Shown here: in pieces, positions 8,339-18,504 of the stretch
Layout: each line of letters starts with the position of its first letter
Numbering within the stretch: position 1 is the stretch's first letter
Origin: Candidatus Tisiphia endosymbiont of Beris chalybata
GTDB taxonomy: Bacteria > Pseudomonadota > Alphaproteobacteria > Rickettsiales > Rickettsiaceae
Reading direction: 5' to 3'
Length of the DNA: 64,000 nucleotides
Assembly: GCF_964026555.1 (NCBI RefSeq)
Contig: NZ_OZ032159.1
Coordinates: 558,001-622,000 of the forward strand
Notes under the pieces: generated by a model
Told to the model about the DNA's origin: nothing
The model's database searches: none
What the model saw: the letters and a program-made list of their open reading frames with translations, nothing else
Translations under genes and position numbers: made by a program

Positions 8339-11300
8339 TTACTCAAGTTTACGCAAAAAAGTTTCGAATCTCTTATTTGCTAGAATTAACATATTTAAGT
8401 CCGTATTTTTTTGGACTCTGATTAATGTTACAAAATCCAAAAAAATACTTGCAAAACATTTATTATTATCAATCCATAAGTCTAAATCAACACTTATTTT
8501 GGAATTATTAATTATTTTTATTAATAATTGACGTTGTTTGTCATATAAATCATCTTTCAGTGATTGCGCTGATAATCTTCCCCAGTAAGTATCATTTGCT
8601 TGTTGCTCGCATACTTTACGTAACCAATCAATACTAAATTTAGTAGAAGTAGCAAAATATAAATTAGCAACCTCGATGTTTTGACGGTTGGTTTTTTTAG
8701 CAATATATATTATATCAAAAACTGATACTAGGCTATCCAGTGTGGCAACTTTGTTAGCTAACTCAGTGGCAAGCCCGTATGAAGTATATTGATTTACTTT
8801 CTCTTCAAATTTATTTCGTGCTTCCCCTAACAGCAAATTACCAACCACGGTGCTTAATTGTCGCGCTGGTTCATAAAATTCATTTATAGTATCACTAATA
8901 TTAATCGGGGGTTCTATATGTTTTGCAAACCAAGCAATGCCTCTACGTATAATCTTAGCAATTTCAGTAAACATTTCAATCTTTACTTTATAATCTATCT
9001 TACTTGGTAATGATTCAACACTTGCCCATAAATTATCTAAATCAAAGATCTCACAAATAATAGTATATGAACGTATAATATTACAAAGGAGAGCCTCTGT
9101 TTCACGCTTTACTATATTAAGCGATGGCCCTCCTAGCTGATTTACAATTTTATTAGTGACCACGGTCCGGATAATTTCATGTTTCAAAGGGTGAGATAAG
9201 ATTTCTTCCCGAAATGTATCTTGCATTATTTTAGGAAAATAATTTATTAGGTAAGATTCAAAATATTTATCCTGCGAAAATGTGGCAGTCATGAGATCAT
9301 GGTAGACAGAACTTTTACTATAAGAGAGTAATACACAAAGCTCAGGGCGCGTCATAATTTCTTTATTAATAGCCCGTTTATTCAGTTCTTCTTTAGTGGG
9401 CAGAAATTCTATTTTTCTATTAATTAGGTTTGCTTCTTCTAAAGTATCAATAAACTGACTAAATATTCCAATATTTAAGGCAGGAGATGATTGCATAATG
9501 TTAAGCGCTTGGTTTTGTTTCTGATTATCAATTAAAACCAAATCTTCCACTTGTGTTGTCATCTCTAGTAGGTACTTGTTACGTTCTTGTAGAGTAATTT
9601 TTCCTGAAGTCACTGCCTGATTAAGGGCAATCTTTATATTTACTTCATGATCAGAGCAATCAACCCCTGCTGAATTATCAATAAAGTCAGTATTAACTCT
9701 ACCTCCATGCTGACTATACTCTATGCGCCCTTGTTGAGAAACTCCAATATTGCCTCCTTCAGCAATTACTTTAGCTTTAATTTCACTACCATTTACTCTT
9801 AAATTATCATTTGCTTTATCACCTATTTCTAAATTATTTTCTATGGTTGCTTTTATATAAGTACCTATACCACCATTCCACAATAAATCAACTTCTGCCT
9901 GTAAAATTGCTTTAATAAGTTCTTCTGGCGATACTTCATACTTATCTATTTTTAATAATGCTTTAGCCTCAACCGATAAGGTAATAGATTTATTGCTTCG
10001 TTCGAATACTCCTCCCCCTGGGGAAATTACCTGTGGATTATAATCAGTCCAATTAGAGGTAGGGAGGTCAAATAAGCGTTTACGTTCATTAAAACTTAGT
10101 AGAGGATCAGGGGTAGGATCGATAAATATGTGCTTATGGTTAAAGGCCGCAATTAGTCTAATACTACTCGAACGAAGCATCCCATTGCCGAAAACATCGC
10201 CTGACATATCCCCTATACCAACAACGGTAATAGGATCCTTTTGGACATCAATATTCAACGAGTCAAAATGATGTACTACCGAGATCCAGGCACCCTTAGC
10301 AGTGATAGCTATTTTTTTATGATCATAGCCAACCGAACCACCCGAGGCAAAAGCATCTCCTAACCAAAAATTATATTCAGCAGCTACGCTATTTGCATAA
10401 TCAGAAAAAGTCGCGGTACCTTTATCTGCTGCTACCACTAGATATGGATCTTCCGGATCATAGATAACTGTATCTCGTGGCTGTATAATTTTACTATCCA
10501 CTATATTATCAGTTATATCCAGTAACCCACGAAGGAAGTTTTGATAACATTCTATAACTTTGCCTAAATATTCTTGAGGTGTCAGGTTATCCTGAGTGAA
10601 ATTAATAAAAAATCCGCCTTTTGAACCAACAGGCACAATCACCGAGTTTTTAGTCATTTGCGCTTTCATTAATCCTAATATCTCGGTTCTGTAATCCTCT
10701 CCTCGATCTGACCATCTAATACCTCCACGTGCTACTTTTCCTCCCCGTAAATGAAGAGCTTCAAAATCATTAGCATACACAAATATTTCTGCAAAAGGTA
10801 CTGGCAGCGGTAGGTTCGGTATTTTATGTGAATCAAATTTAAAAGAAAAATAATTTTTACTTGTGATGCCGTTATTAGAACTTGCTTGATAGCAATTAGT
10901 TCTTACCATTGCGTCGATAATATCAATCATCGTTCTTAAAACTTTATCTTCACTACTGCTATTAATCTTATTAAGGTAATTAATCATATTGATTTTTATA
11001 GATTTTACCTGTTGCTCAGAGCAGCTTATAGGATTAAATTTAGCTTCAAATAATTCAACTAGCATTTTTGTGTATAAGAAATGCTTTGTTAACGTTAATT
11101 GTACATAGCCTTTACCATATGCAAAACCTGTTTGATGTAAATATCGCGTTAATGCTTTAATCAGCTTCACTTGCCACCAATTAAAGCCAGATAACACTAT
11201 TAATTTACTTAAAGAGTCATTAGCCAAAAGCCCAGTAGCCATCTTATCTAATGCTTCTTCTACATTTTGTTTCACTAGTTGGATATCACCTTCAATAGGA

Positions 11301-13144
11301 ATGAGAGAATTAAGTGCAAATTCATATATCCAACTCTCTTGAATATCTCCTCCACTTCTAATAAAAAAGCTTTGTTCATCTATTGCTTTAAAACCTAGAT
11401 TTTCTATAGGAGGTAATAAATCGGATAGGGCGAGTTCAGGAGCCGGACTATAAATTTTTAAACAGAAATTTTCTGTATCTATAGGGATCAAGTTAAATGT
11501 GGATTTATTACGAAGGCTAGCTTCTTTGAGATATTCAATATCTAAAATTCCTGTTTGACCATTAAATTTTTCTCTATAATCCGCAGAAAATATTGTGTTA
11601 TAAAATTTAAAATTAATACCTCCCTCATATTCCCCAAATTTTTTAGATAATTTATGAGCAAAATCCTCCTCCCAACGGGTCGAAAGCCTATCTAATTCCT
11701 GCTCTATTGTATCAAACTCAAAATTGATTTGATTAATATTGGATACTTGCAGCGTAATAAACAAATAAGAAAAATTTTCTGCTACTTCGGTAACGTAATC
11801 TTCTAAGATTTGACCTTTAAATATAGTAGATAAATATGAACTTATAGCACTATGTATTTCTGGAATTAAACGATCTCTGGTAAGAAATATGATGATATTA
11901 AGAAAGGTACCAGACCAATCTTGCTGGATAAATAACTTCAGTTTCTTACTCACTATCCCGGACAACACATTCAAGCACATACAGTATAAATCATTTTCAT
12001 CTATCTGAATTAAGGCATCTCGCGGTAAAGTTTGAACTATATTTTTTAATTTTTTTATATTATACCCATTAGGAGTAAAGGCTGCTCTATTTAAGACAAA
12101 TTGTAATTTTTGCCTTAATATAGGAATAGTAGTAATTGGTTGATAATATACCGTAATACTATATAAACCAAAAATTATACTACCGAAGACATATTGTCCG
12201 TTCTGGTCAATATTCTTAATTAAAATGTAGTCTATCAAATTATTTTTATGTACATTTGATATAGTGTTGGTTTTCCCTAAAATTATTAGTTGTTCTTTAT
12301 AAGAAGAATGGGTAGAGCGCTTGATAATATTCACAACTTCTGCCTTATTATCTTGCCATATTGTTTTGACGCCAATTTCTGATAAGAAATTTTGAGTAGT
12401 TAAGTCAAAATCAATCATACCTAAGAAGGTAAAATTATCGTGTTTTAACCAATTTAAGAAATCAAGAGATTCATTATAAGCTAAATTTTGCTTAGTATAT
12501 AATAGATGCTCACTTTGAATGGCGTTGACGATTAGGTCTATTTTGTCTAGGATTATATGCCATACATTATAGGTAGTATCTACTTGATCTAAGACCATAT
12601 TTAAAGAGGAACTTAGAGATGAGATAGCGGCTTCATCAAAATTTCCAAGTAAGGTGATGTGAACCAGAGATTCTCTATGGCTGTTATTTTCTCCAGGCTC
12701 TACTATTTTCTGTAATTGACCCATACTATTTCGGATGCTGGATATTACTGGATTAAGCAGAAATTTAGCTTTTAAGTTAAGATTTATTAATAAACAATTG
12801 ATTGAGTCAATTATGAATGGTTTATTATCATTTAATAATAAAATATTAATAGCAGGATTATTTTCAATTATAGTATTAACTACCTGCAACTTCCGCGTAT
12901 TAGGAGCCCGTTGCTTAAAAAATTCGAAAGCATCCACTGCTAAATTGCCAAATAATTCTTGCCTATCTTTAAACTCATAATCTATGGGAATATAGTCTAG
13001 AAATTTCTGTATAAATTCACTATAAAGTTCATCAGTATTTTGCATTTTACTAAGATTGAAAATTTCTGATTTATAATTAGGGACTTGACAAGTAAGCTTG
13101 CTTAACGCTAAAGAAGTCTTTTCAACGGTCATATTGATTACCAT
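8339..13144 (-). CDS. gdhB: NAD-specific glutamate dehydrogenase (large, Bac_GDH type)
   Basis: This cytoplasmic enzyme oxidises glutamate to 2-oxoglutarate with NAD, feeding host-derived glutamate into the TCA cycle, a main carbon source in Rickettsiales. At 1601 residues it matches the 180-kDa class. The N-terminal half carries ACT-like regulatory regions. The catalytic core (about 760-1150) shows the substrate-binding Lys region VPVGSKGGFFINF, the SDRGEDYRTEILGLMKAQ block and GIGDMSGDVFGNGML. The helical C-terminal region is complete. The start could also be the Met four codons in (13132). A region of palindromes separates it from the divergent mnmE. Confidence 0.93.
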   Translation of the reverse strand: MVINMTVEKTSLALSKLTCQVPNYKSEIFNLSKMQNTDELYSEFIQKFLDYIPIDYEFKDRQELFGNLAVDAFEFFKQRAPNTRKLQVVNTIIENNPAINILLLNDNKPFIIDSINCLLINLNLKAKFLLNPVISSIRNSMGQLQKIVEPGENNSHRESLVHITLLGNFDEAAISSLSSSLNMVLDQVDTTYNVWHIILDKIDLIVNAIQSEHLLYTKQNLAYNESLDFLNWLKHDNFTFLGMIDFDLTTQNFLSEIGVKTIWQDNKAEVVNIIKRSTHSSYKEQLIILGKTNTISNVHKNNLIDYILIKNIDQNGQYVFGSIIFGLYSITVYYQPITTIPILRQKLQFVLNRAAFTPNGYNIKKLKNIVQTLPRDALIQIDENDLYCMCLNVLSGIVSKKLKLFIQQDWSGTFLNIIIFLTRDRLIPEIHSAISSYLSTIFKGQILEDYVTEVAENFSYLFITLQVSNINQINFEFDTIEQELDRLSTRWEEDFAHKLSKKFGEYEGGINFKFYNTIFSADYREKFNGQTGILDIEYLKEASLRNKSTFNLIPIDTENFCLKIYSPAPELALSDLLPPIENLGFKAIDEQSFFIRSGGDIQESWIYEFALNSLIPIEGDIQLVKQNVEEALDKMATGLLANDSLSKLIVLSGFNWWQVKLIKALTRYLHQTGFAYGKGYVQLTLTKHFLYTKMLVELFEAKFNPISCSEQQVKSIKINMINYLNKINSSSEDKVLRTMIDIIDAMVRTNCYQASSNNGITSKNYFSFKFDSHKIPNLPLPVPFAEIFVYANDFEALHLRGGKVARGGIRWSDRGEDYRTEILGLMKAQMTKNSVIVPVGSKGGFFINFTQDNLTPQEYLGKVIECYQNFLRGLLDITDNIVDSKIIQPRDTVIYDPEDPYLVVAADKGTATFSDYANSVAAEYNFWLGDAFASGGSVGYDHKKIAITAKGAWISVVHHFDSLNIDVQKDPITVVGIGDMSGDVFGNGMLRSSSIRLIAAFNHKHIFIDPTPDPLLSFNERKRLFDLPTSNWTDYNPQVISPGGGVFERSNKSITLSVEAKALLKIDKYEVSPEELIKAILQAEVDLLWNGGIGTYIKATIENNLEIGDKANDNLRVNGSEIKAKVIAEGGNIGVSQQGRIEYSQHGGRVNTDFIDNSAGVDCSDHEVNIKIALNQAVTSGKITLQERNKYLLEMTTQVEDLVLIDNQKQNQALNIMQSSPALNIGIFSQFIDTLEEANLINRKIEFLPTKEELNKRAINKEIMTRPELCVLLSYSKSSVYHDLMTATFSQDKYFESYLINYFPKIMQDTFREEILSHPLKHEIIRTVVTNKIVNQLGGPSLNIVKRETEALLCNIIRSYTIICEIFDLDNLWASVESLPSKIDYKVKIEMFTEIAKIIRRGIAWFAKHIEPPINISDTINEFYEPARQLSTVVGNLLLGEARNKFEEKVNQYTSYGLATELANKVATLDSLVSVFDIIYIAKKTNRQNIEVANLYFATSTKFSIDWLRKVCEQQANDTYWGRLSAQSLKDDLYDKQRQLLIKIINNSKISVDLDLWIDNNKCFASIFLDFVTLIRVQKNTDLNMLILANKRFETFLRKLE

Positions 13145-13224
13145 GATATTTTTATTAGCAGGAGGGTAGAAGGCTCAAAGCGCTTTCATCCTGTGCTCAA
13201 ATCTAACTCGAGGGATCATGCGAG

Positions 13225-13354
13225 TATACTCTTCGCCTTTCAAGAGTTGTTGTTTCATTTTATCAAAGTTTCACGTGCTCACGTACTTAGTTATACGCTC
13301 CGCGCGCTCACCCGTGGCAAATAAAATGATGGCTTTTGAAATCCATTGAGTATA
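13225..13354. repeat. Palindromic element, family G, copy 1
   Basis: This 130-bp element begins TATACTCTTCGCCTTTCAAG and ends CCATTGAGTATA. An inverted copy of the same length is at 13701-13830. The two face each other around a family B copy in the gdh-mnmE divergent gap. Fragments occur near 49100-49180 and around 59430. Confidence 0.82.
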
Positions 13355-13454
13355 TTCCTACAAATTTGCAGATTGCATTATCAATTTTGTAAATTTTCGC
13401 ATTATATATTATAGAATGGAAAATCAGTTGTAGAATAGCTCGGAAACATTGAGC

Positions 13455-13582
13455 TATACTGCTCGTACTTCAAGAATTGGATTTTATTTTTAATGGCGAG
13501 CGCGCAGCGTACATGCCAGTACGTGAACACGTGAGTCCATGATAAAATAAAAAAACAATTTTTGAAGTACGAGCAGTATATA
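13455..13582. repeat. Palindromic element, family B, copy 1 (intact)
   Basis: A 128-bp element with perfect 19-base ends (TATACTGCTCGTACTTCAA and its complement). It contains GGCGAGCGCGCAGCGTACATGC and GTGAGTCCATGATAAAAT. Five more copies are at 15240-15473, 17345-17474, 33405-33637, 41052-41170 and 48819-49094; three of those carry nested insertions. This copy serves as the uninterrupted reference. Confidence 0.88.
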
Positions 13583-13700
13583 CTAGTGAAATTTCTTGAG
13601 TATATTATATTAAATAATAAAAGTTGCCAAATATTTTTTAAGTTAAAAATTTTCTTAACCTTACTTTTAAACTATACTCTTTTAATCTCAAGCAAATGAG

Positions 13701-13830
13701 TATACGCAATGGATTGCAAGAGCCATCATTTTATTTGCCAAGGGTGAGCGCGCGGAGCGTATAACTCAGTACGTGAGCACGCGAAACTTTGATAAAATGA
13801 AACAACAACTCTTGAAAGGCGAAGAGTATA
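13701..13830. repeat. Palindromic element, family G, copy 2 (inverted)
   Basis: A 130-bp inverted copy of 13225-13354, ending CTTGAAAGGCGAAGAGTATA. Its right end is 25 bases before the likely mnmE start, so the mnmE leader is essentially repeat DNA. Confidence 0.82.
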
Positions 13831-13854
13831 CGTGAATTGAAAGGAATCAATATA

Positions 13855-15228
13855 GTGGACACTATTTTTGCGCAAAGTTCTAAGCCTGGCAAAGCCGGAG
13901 TGGCAATTTTTCGGATTTCTGGCCCAAAAAGCTTAGAAGCTTTAAAGTATTTGCTAGAACATGATAATTCAGAATTTATCCCAAGAGTCATGTATTATAA
14001 AAAACTTATTACCCCCAAAAATCATGAATTAATTGATAATGCCATGGTAGCTTATTTTCAGGCACCAGCAAGTTTTACTGGCGAAGATGTAGTAGAAATA
14101 TATACCCATGGAAGTATAGCCATCGCTGCCATGCTTAGTAAGGAATTATTAAATATTGCAGGAATAAGGCTAGCAGAAGCTGGGGAATTTACACGCCGGG
14201 CATTTTTAAATAATAAATTTGACTTAACCGCGGCCGAAGGTATTGCAGATTTAATTGAAGCAGAAACGATTTGGCAACATAGACAAGCTGTAAAACAATT
14301 TGGCGGGGAGCTAGAAGAGCTTTATAATAGCTGGAAAAAATCTCTACTTACTATCATTAGCTTATTAGAAGCATATATTGATTTTCCAGATGAAGATATA
14401 CCACAAGATACATTCAAGGAGGTTGTAGACTTAGCTACCCAACTTAAAAATACTATCAATAAACATCTTAATGATAACAGACGCGGGGAGTTATTACGCA
14501 GCGGTATCAAACTCACTATCCTTGGTGCTCCCAATGTTGGCAAATCTAGCTTACTGAATTTTTTAATGCAAAGAGATGTCGCTATTGTGTCGGAGATTGC
14601 AGGCACAACTCGGGATGTTATTGAAGGACATTTGGATATAGGGGGATATCCCATTATATTGCAAGATACCGCTGGTATAAGAGCAAGTCAAAATATAATA
14701 GAATTAGAAGGAATTAAGCGAGCAATTAATACAGCAAAAATAGCAGATATAAAAATAATTATGCTTGACGCTGTACAATTAAGCCAATCCTCTTCATATA
14801 TTGAGGAATTGCATAGTATTACAGCGTTAATAGATCAAAATACTATCATATTAGTAAATAAAATTGACTTATTTCCTAATAAAATAGAGCAAGATTTATT
14901 GTCACCTCTATTAATTTCTTTAAATAAAGACTATGTACAAATTTCGATAAAAGAAAATATTGGTTTAAATGAATTATTAAAAAAGATTGAACATATCGCC
15001 CATAATATAGCAGGCTTAACGGAACTACCTCATATTACGCGGCAGCGACACAGACGTCAGGTAGAACAAGCCTTAGAATATTTAGAAAGCTTTAATATGA
15101 ATAATGACTTAGTGCTAGCTACTGAGGATATTAGAATGGCGATTAGAAGTCTTAGTAATATTACCGGCAAAATTACGGTAGAAGAAATATTAGGAGAGAT
15201 ATTTAGTAATTTTTGTATAGGGAAGTAG
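13855..15228 (+). CDS. mnmE: tRNA uridine-5-carboxymethylaminomethyl synthesis GTPase MnmE
   Basis: MnmE works with MnmG to modify U34 of certain tRNAs. The order is the N-terminal folate-binding domain ([19 protein letters not shown] onward), helical segments, the inserted G domain with [18 protein letters not shown] and NKID, and the C-terminal FCIGK, whose Cys is essential in the family. An upstream TTG at 13837 is in frame, but GTG at 13855 gives the normal N-terminus and has AAAGGA 10 bases upstream. Length is normal (457 residues). Confidence 0.95.
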   Translation: MDTIFAQSSKPGKAGVAIFRISGPKSLEALKYLLEHDNSEFIPRVMYYKKLITPKNHELIDNAMVAYFQAPASFTGEDVVEIYTHGSIAIAAMLSKELLNIAGIRLAEAGEFTRRAFLNNKFDLTAAEGIADLIEAETIWQHRQAVKQFGGELEELYNSWKKSLLTIISLLEAYIDFPDEDIPQDTFKEVVDLATQLKNTINKHLNDNRRGELLRSGIKLTILGAPNVGKSSLLNFLMQRDVAIVSEIAGTTRDVIEGHLDIGGYPIILQDTAGIRASQNIIELEGIKRAINTAKIADIKIIMLDAVQLSQSSSYIEELHSITALIDQNTIILVNKIDLFPNKIEQDLLSPLLISLNKDYVQISIKENIGLNELLKKIEHIAHNIAGLTELPHITRQRHRRQVEQALEYLESFNMNNDLVLATEDIRMAIRSLSNITGKITVEEILGEIFSNFCIGK

Positions 15229-15239
15229 CATTGAGGACG

Positions 15240-15473
15240 TATACTGCTCGTACTTCAAGAATTGGATTTTATTTTTAATGGCGAGCGCGCGCAGCGTATA
15301 GCTTGTATCATTATGATATAGACACAATAGTGTGCTGGCCAGTATAGTAGTCATGGATACTTGAAGGTAAATACCTGTACACACCTTAATGGCCTATACT
15401 ATACATGCCAGTACGTGAGCACGTGAGTCCATGATAAAATAAAAAAACAATTTTTGGAAGACGAGTAGTATAT
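15240..15473. repeat. Palindromic element, family B, copy 2, carrying a nested family C element
   Basis: Outer ends are TATACTGCTCGTACTTCAA and GACGAGTAGTATAT. The interior is split at GCG-TA-CATGCC by a 103-bp family C element (15299-15401), with TA on both sides. Removing the insert restores the normal family B core. The last bases of this element contain the xerC start codon. Confidence 0.85.
15299..15401. repeat. Palindromic element, family C, nested in family B (inverted orientation)
   Basis: This 103-bp element is the reverse complement of the copies at 33232-33334 and 33464-33566. It contains CAAGTATCC and GTACACACCTTAATGG variants of the family core. It lies between TA at 15297-15298 and TA at 15402-15403. 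Confidence 0.82.
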
Positions 15474-16416
15474 GATTCAGCCCATAACCCAAGAACTATT
15501 AGAGTTAATAAATAAGTGGCAGCAATATTTAAAATTACAAAAAAATTATTCTGAACATACTATTGTCTCTTATAAGCATGATTTATTAAATTTTTTAGGT
15601 TTCATCAACCAATATAGCGCTGAAATGGTGACACTTCACTCTATTAAGCTGGTAGATATACGGTTAGTACGTAGTTGGCTTGCTAAAAGACAACAGGGCA
15701 ATTATGTTGCGGCTTCTAACAGCAGAAGCTTATCTGCCGTAAAGAACTTCTATAAATATTTAGAAAAAATCAATATTATAGCTTGCCATGCTATTATTGC
15801 GATTAAACATCCTAAAAAAGCGCAGATACTCCCCAAGGCCTTATCGCAAGAGGATTCTTCTTTATCTATCCAGCATATTGATGCTTTTGCCTCTTTAGAG
15901 TGGGTGGAGATAAGAAATAAAGCCCTTTTAGTGTTAATATACGCTACAGGTCTACGGATCTCTGAAGCTCTATCAATAACCAAATCTCATTTCCAAAACT
16001 CAGATTTGCTTAAAATAATAGGAAAAGGCAATAAAGAGCGACTCATCCCTTGGCTGCCAGTGGCACGGATTTTAATAGAAAAATATTTAAGTAAATTACC
16101 GTATAACCTTAATGACACCGACCCTATATTTAGAGGACAATTAGGAGGAAAGCTGCAGCCAGCAGTATTTAATCGAGAATTAATAAAATTACGTCGAGTT
16201 TATGGCCTACCTGAACATCTCTCGGCTCACTCTTTTAGACATAGTTTTGCTTCGCATTTACTTGAAAACGGTGCAGATATGCGATCAATTCAGGAATTAC
16301 TGGGGCATAAAAGTTTATCCTCTACCCAACGTTATACTAAAATTAGTTTGCAACATTTAGAAAATGTATATAATATTGCTCATCCAATAACAAAAGCGGA
16401 TAAAAGAATATTATAA
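15472..16416 (+). CDS. xerC: Tyrosine recombinase XerC/XerD
   Basis: Site-specific recombinase that resolves chromosome dimers at dif with its partner and FtsK. It has a SAM-like N-terminal core-binding domain (about 12-105) and a catalytic domain with Arg in [12 protein letters not shown], the [12 protein letters not shown] block (His-x-x-Arg), the [11 protein letters not shown]is and the Tyr nucleophile in QRYTK. The SLS(S/T)TQ wording and the N-terminal pattern favour XerC, but I cannot exclude XerD. The ATG at 15472 overlaps the end of a family B palindrome, so its leader was replaced or supplied by a mobile repeat. Confidence 0.88.
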   Translation: MIQPITQELLELINKWQQYLKLQKNYSEHTIVSYKHDLLNFLGFINQYSAEMVTLHSIKLVDIRLVRSWLAKRQQGNYVAASNSRSLSAVKNFYKYLEKINIIACHAIIAIKHPKKAQILPKALSQEDSSLSIQHIDAFASLEWVEIRNKALLVLIYATGLRISEALSITKSHFQNSDLLKIIGKGNKERLIPWLPVARILIEKYLSKLPYNLNDTDPIFRGQLGGKLQPAVFNRELIKLRRVYGLPEHLSAHSFRHSFASHLLENGADMRSIQELLGHKSLSSTQRYTKISLQHLENVYNIAHPITKADKRIL

Positions 16417-16482
16417 TCTTCTTGCCTTAACTTTTGATTATACGTTATATTGTTTAAAATTTCCTTAAACAATGAGGTTAGT

Positions 16483-16911
16483 ATGCCTAAAATTATTTTA
16501 CCACAAGGTTATAAACCTTCTAATGATGAAGAATATATGAATTCTTATCAATTAGAATATTTTAGGCAAAAGCTTCTTATCTGGAAAAATTCTTTGTTAG
16601 AGGAATCCCGGGAAACATTGCTACACCTGAAAGAGGAAAATTGGAATGAGCCTGACCTTAATGATCGCGCTTCCATTGAGACTGATACGGCAATTGAACT
16701 ACGCACCAGAGATAGGTATCGTAAACTGATTGATAAAATTGATGAAGCCGTGCTGAGAATAAGTAAGAATGAGTATGGCTATTGTGAAGAAACTGGTGAA
16801 CCCATAGGGCTAAAACGTTTGGAAGCAAGACCTGTTGCCACTCTCTGTATTGAAGCGCAGGAACGCCATGAAAACTATGAAAAACAACATACAGATAGCC
16901 CTGATGAATAA
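16483..16911 (+). CDS. dksA: RNA polymerase-binding transcription factor DksA
   Basis: DksA enters the RNA polymerase secondary channel and potentiates ppGpp. The 142-residue protein has a coiled coil (about 20-100, with the tip region DLNDRASIETDTAIELRTRD) and a C-terminal zinc-finger region YGYCEETGEPIGLKRLEARP followed by ATLCIEAQE. Only two of the four usual zinc Cys are kept, as in many alphaproteobacteria. An in-frame TTG at 16450 is possible, but the ATG at 16483 has GAGG five bases upstream. A RelA/SpoT-like protein is encoded elsewhere in the window. Confidence 0.92.
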   Translation: MPKIILPQGYKPSNDEEYMNSYQLEYFRQKLLIWKNSLLEESRETLLHLKEENWNEPDLNDRASIETDTAIELRTRDRYRKLIDKIDEAVLRISKNEYGYCEETGEPIGLKRLEARPVATLCIEAQERHENYEKQHTDSPDE

Positions 16912-16990
16912 ATGGCCAGATGAATGCAGTGCCTGAGCTGAGTAGTATACCTATTCTTCTTACTAAGCAATAAAAGATTAAAGGATTATT

Positions 16991-17287
16991 ATGTCACTCC
17001 AAGAGAAAGAAAATAGAAAGCAGCAAATACTTGGCTTGTATGATAAATATATGGTATTTGCTGGTATATTAGGGCAATATTTATTTTATTCGCAAGCATA
17101 TAAAATTTTTACTACCAAGAGCGCCAATGATTTATCACTGGATGGTTTTCTAGTAGTAATTATTGCGACTTTAAGCTGGCTGGTATACGGTATATTACAC
17201 AGTAAACCTCCTATTATCATAGCTCAGCTAGTTGCACTAATAGGTATGACACTGGTCATTATTGGGATACTCCTGTACTCCACTTAA
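16991..17287 (+). CDS. SemiSWEET-type sugar transporter
   Basis: A 98-residue MtN3/saliva-family protein with three membrane helices (about 22-40, 48-65, 72-96), the half-size bacterial SWEET that works as a dimer. The features FAGILGQYLFYSQAYKIF and the KSANDLSLDGF turn match the family. AGGATT lies just before the ATG. In an intracellular bacterium it may exchange sugars with the host; the substrate cannot be read from sequence. Confidence 0.85.
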   Translation: MSLQEKENRKQQILGLYDKYMVFAGILGQYLFYSQAYKIFTTKSANDLSLDGFLVVIIATLSWLVYGILHSKPPIIIAQLVALIGMTLVIIGILLYST

Positions 17288-17344
17288 GTTCTAGGTTCTT
17301 CAAGAATTGACGTAGTCGTGCCCTTTCAACCTGCGCTGCTTACG

Positions 17345-17474
17345 TATACTGCTCGTACTTCAAGAACCATAATTTTATTTTAAATGGCGAGCGCGCGCAG
17401 CGTACATGCCAGTACGTGAGCACATGAGTTCACGATATAAAATAAAAAAACAATTCGGCAAAGTAAGTAGTATA
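17345..17474. repeat. Palindromic element, family B, copy 3
   Basis: Ends TATACTGCTCGTACTTCAAG and AAGTAAGTAGTATA, with the family core GGCGAGCGCGCGCAGCGTAC. It is uninterrupted, about 130 bp, and lies between the SemiSWEET and EamA genes. Confidence 0.82.
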
Positions 17475-17560
17475 CTACCTCTTCATTTACAAACAGTATG
17501 CTCATTTGAGCAGCTAAATTATTTTACTCATCTGATTAAAGTTGTAGGAATTCCTTTATT

Positions 17561-18490
17561 ATGCACAATAAAGAATTAAAATGGTACTATTATATTATTG
17601 CTTTAGTTTCTCCTTTTACTAACGCCGCAAATTATGTGCTCTCTAAATATGTAATAGATGAAGTGTCTCCTATTACGCTATTGTTTTTTAGATGGTTATG
17701 TGCACTATTAATTTTAACTCCTTTTGCAATTAAATTATTTATTAGAGAATTTAATAATATACGTGCTAACTGGCGAATTTTATTTATTATGGCCATTTCA
17801 GGAATAGTTTTATTTAATTTTTTTACTTATCTGGCTCTTCGCTATACTACTTCTACTAACGTTTCTATTATTATTAGCATTTTCCCGATATTAGTACTAG
17901 TTTTAGGGGCGATAATAGATAAACAAAAATTAGTACTCTCTCAAATGTATTCTATATTATTTTCTTTTACGGGAGTAATAATTATTGTAACTAAAGGAGA
18001 TATTTTACAAGGAGTAACAAATTTATTTAGTAATAGCGGAGATTTTATAACTTTAGCGGCGTCAGCAAGTTTGGCTATATACGTATTTGCTGCTAAGTTT
18101 AAACCTCCAAATTTGTCCTATTATAGTTTTCTTTATTCTATTATCCTTATAAGTACGATGTTAATTTTACCGGTTTATTTATTGGATATCTTCTATTTTC
18201 AGATTGTATCTGAAATAAATATCTTAAATGTCGGTGTTATTTTTTGTATAGCTATAGGGGCGTTAATAGGATTAATGGCACTTAACTTAACTGTAGTAAA
18301 AATTGGAGCAAATATTTCTGCGATATTATTTTATACATCTCCATTATTTACTACAATTATGGCAATGGTAATTTTAGGAGAAAAACTTGAATATTTTCAT
18401 CTTATAGGTATGTTAACTATATTATGTGGGGTTAATATTCCATTAGTAGGACGGTTTTTTAAGAAAAAAAGTTATCCTCCAATACCTTAG
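17561..18490 (+). CDS. EamA/DMT-family transporter (ten membrane helices)
   Basis: A 309-residue inner-membrane protein with ten predicted helices in two EamA repeats (about 12-145 and 165-300), each ending in a helix after a conserved G-E-K-L type turn (VILGEKLEYFHLIGML in the second). Rickettsiales use several such exporters or importers, including S-adenosylmethionine carriers; the substrate here is not determinable. The lolC start is 14 bases downstream, suggesting one transcript with lolC-lolD. Confidence 0.87.
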   Translation: MHNKELKWYYYIIALVSPFTNAANYVLSKYVIDEVSPITLLFFRWLCALLILTPFAIKLFIREFNNIRANWRILFIMAISGIVLFNFFTYLALRYTTSTNVSIIISIFPILVLVLGAIIDKQKLVLSQMYSILFSFTGVIIIVTKGDILQGVTNLFSNSGDFITLAASASLAIYVFAAKFKPPNLSYYSFLYSIILISTMLILPVYLLDIFYFQIVSEINILNVGVIFCIAIGALIGLMALNLTVVKIGANISAILFYTSPLFTTIMAMVILGEKLEYFHLIGMLTILCGVNIPLVGRFFKKKSYPPIP

Positions 18491-18504
18491 TAAAAAAGTA
18501 CAAA

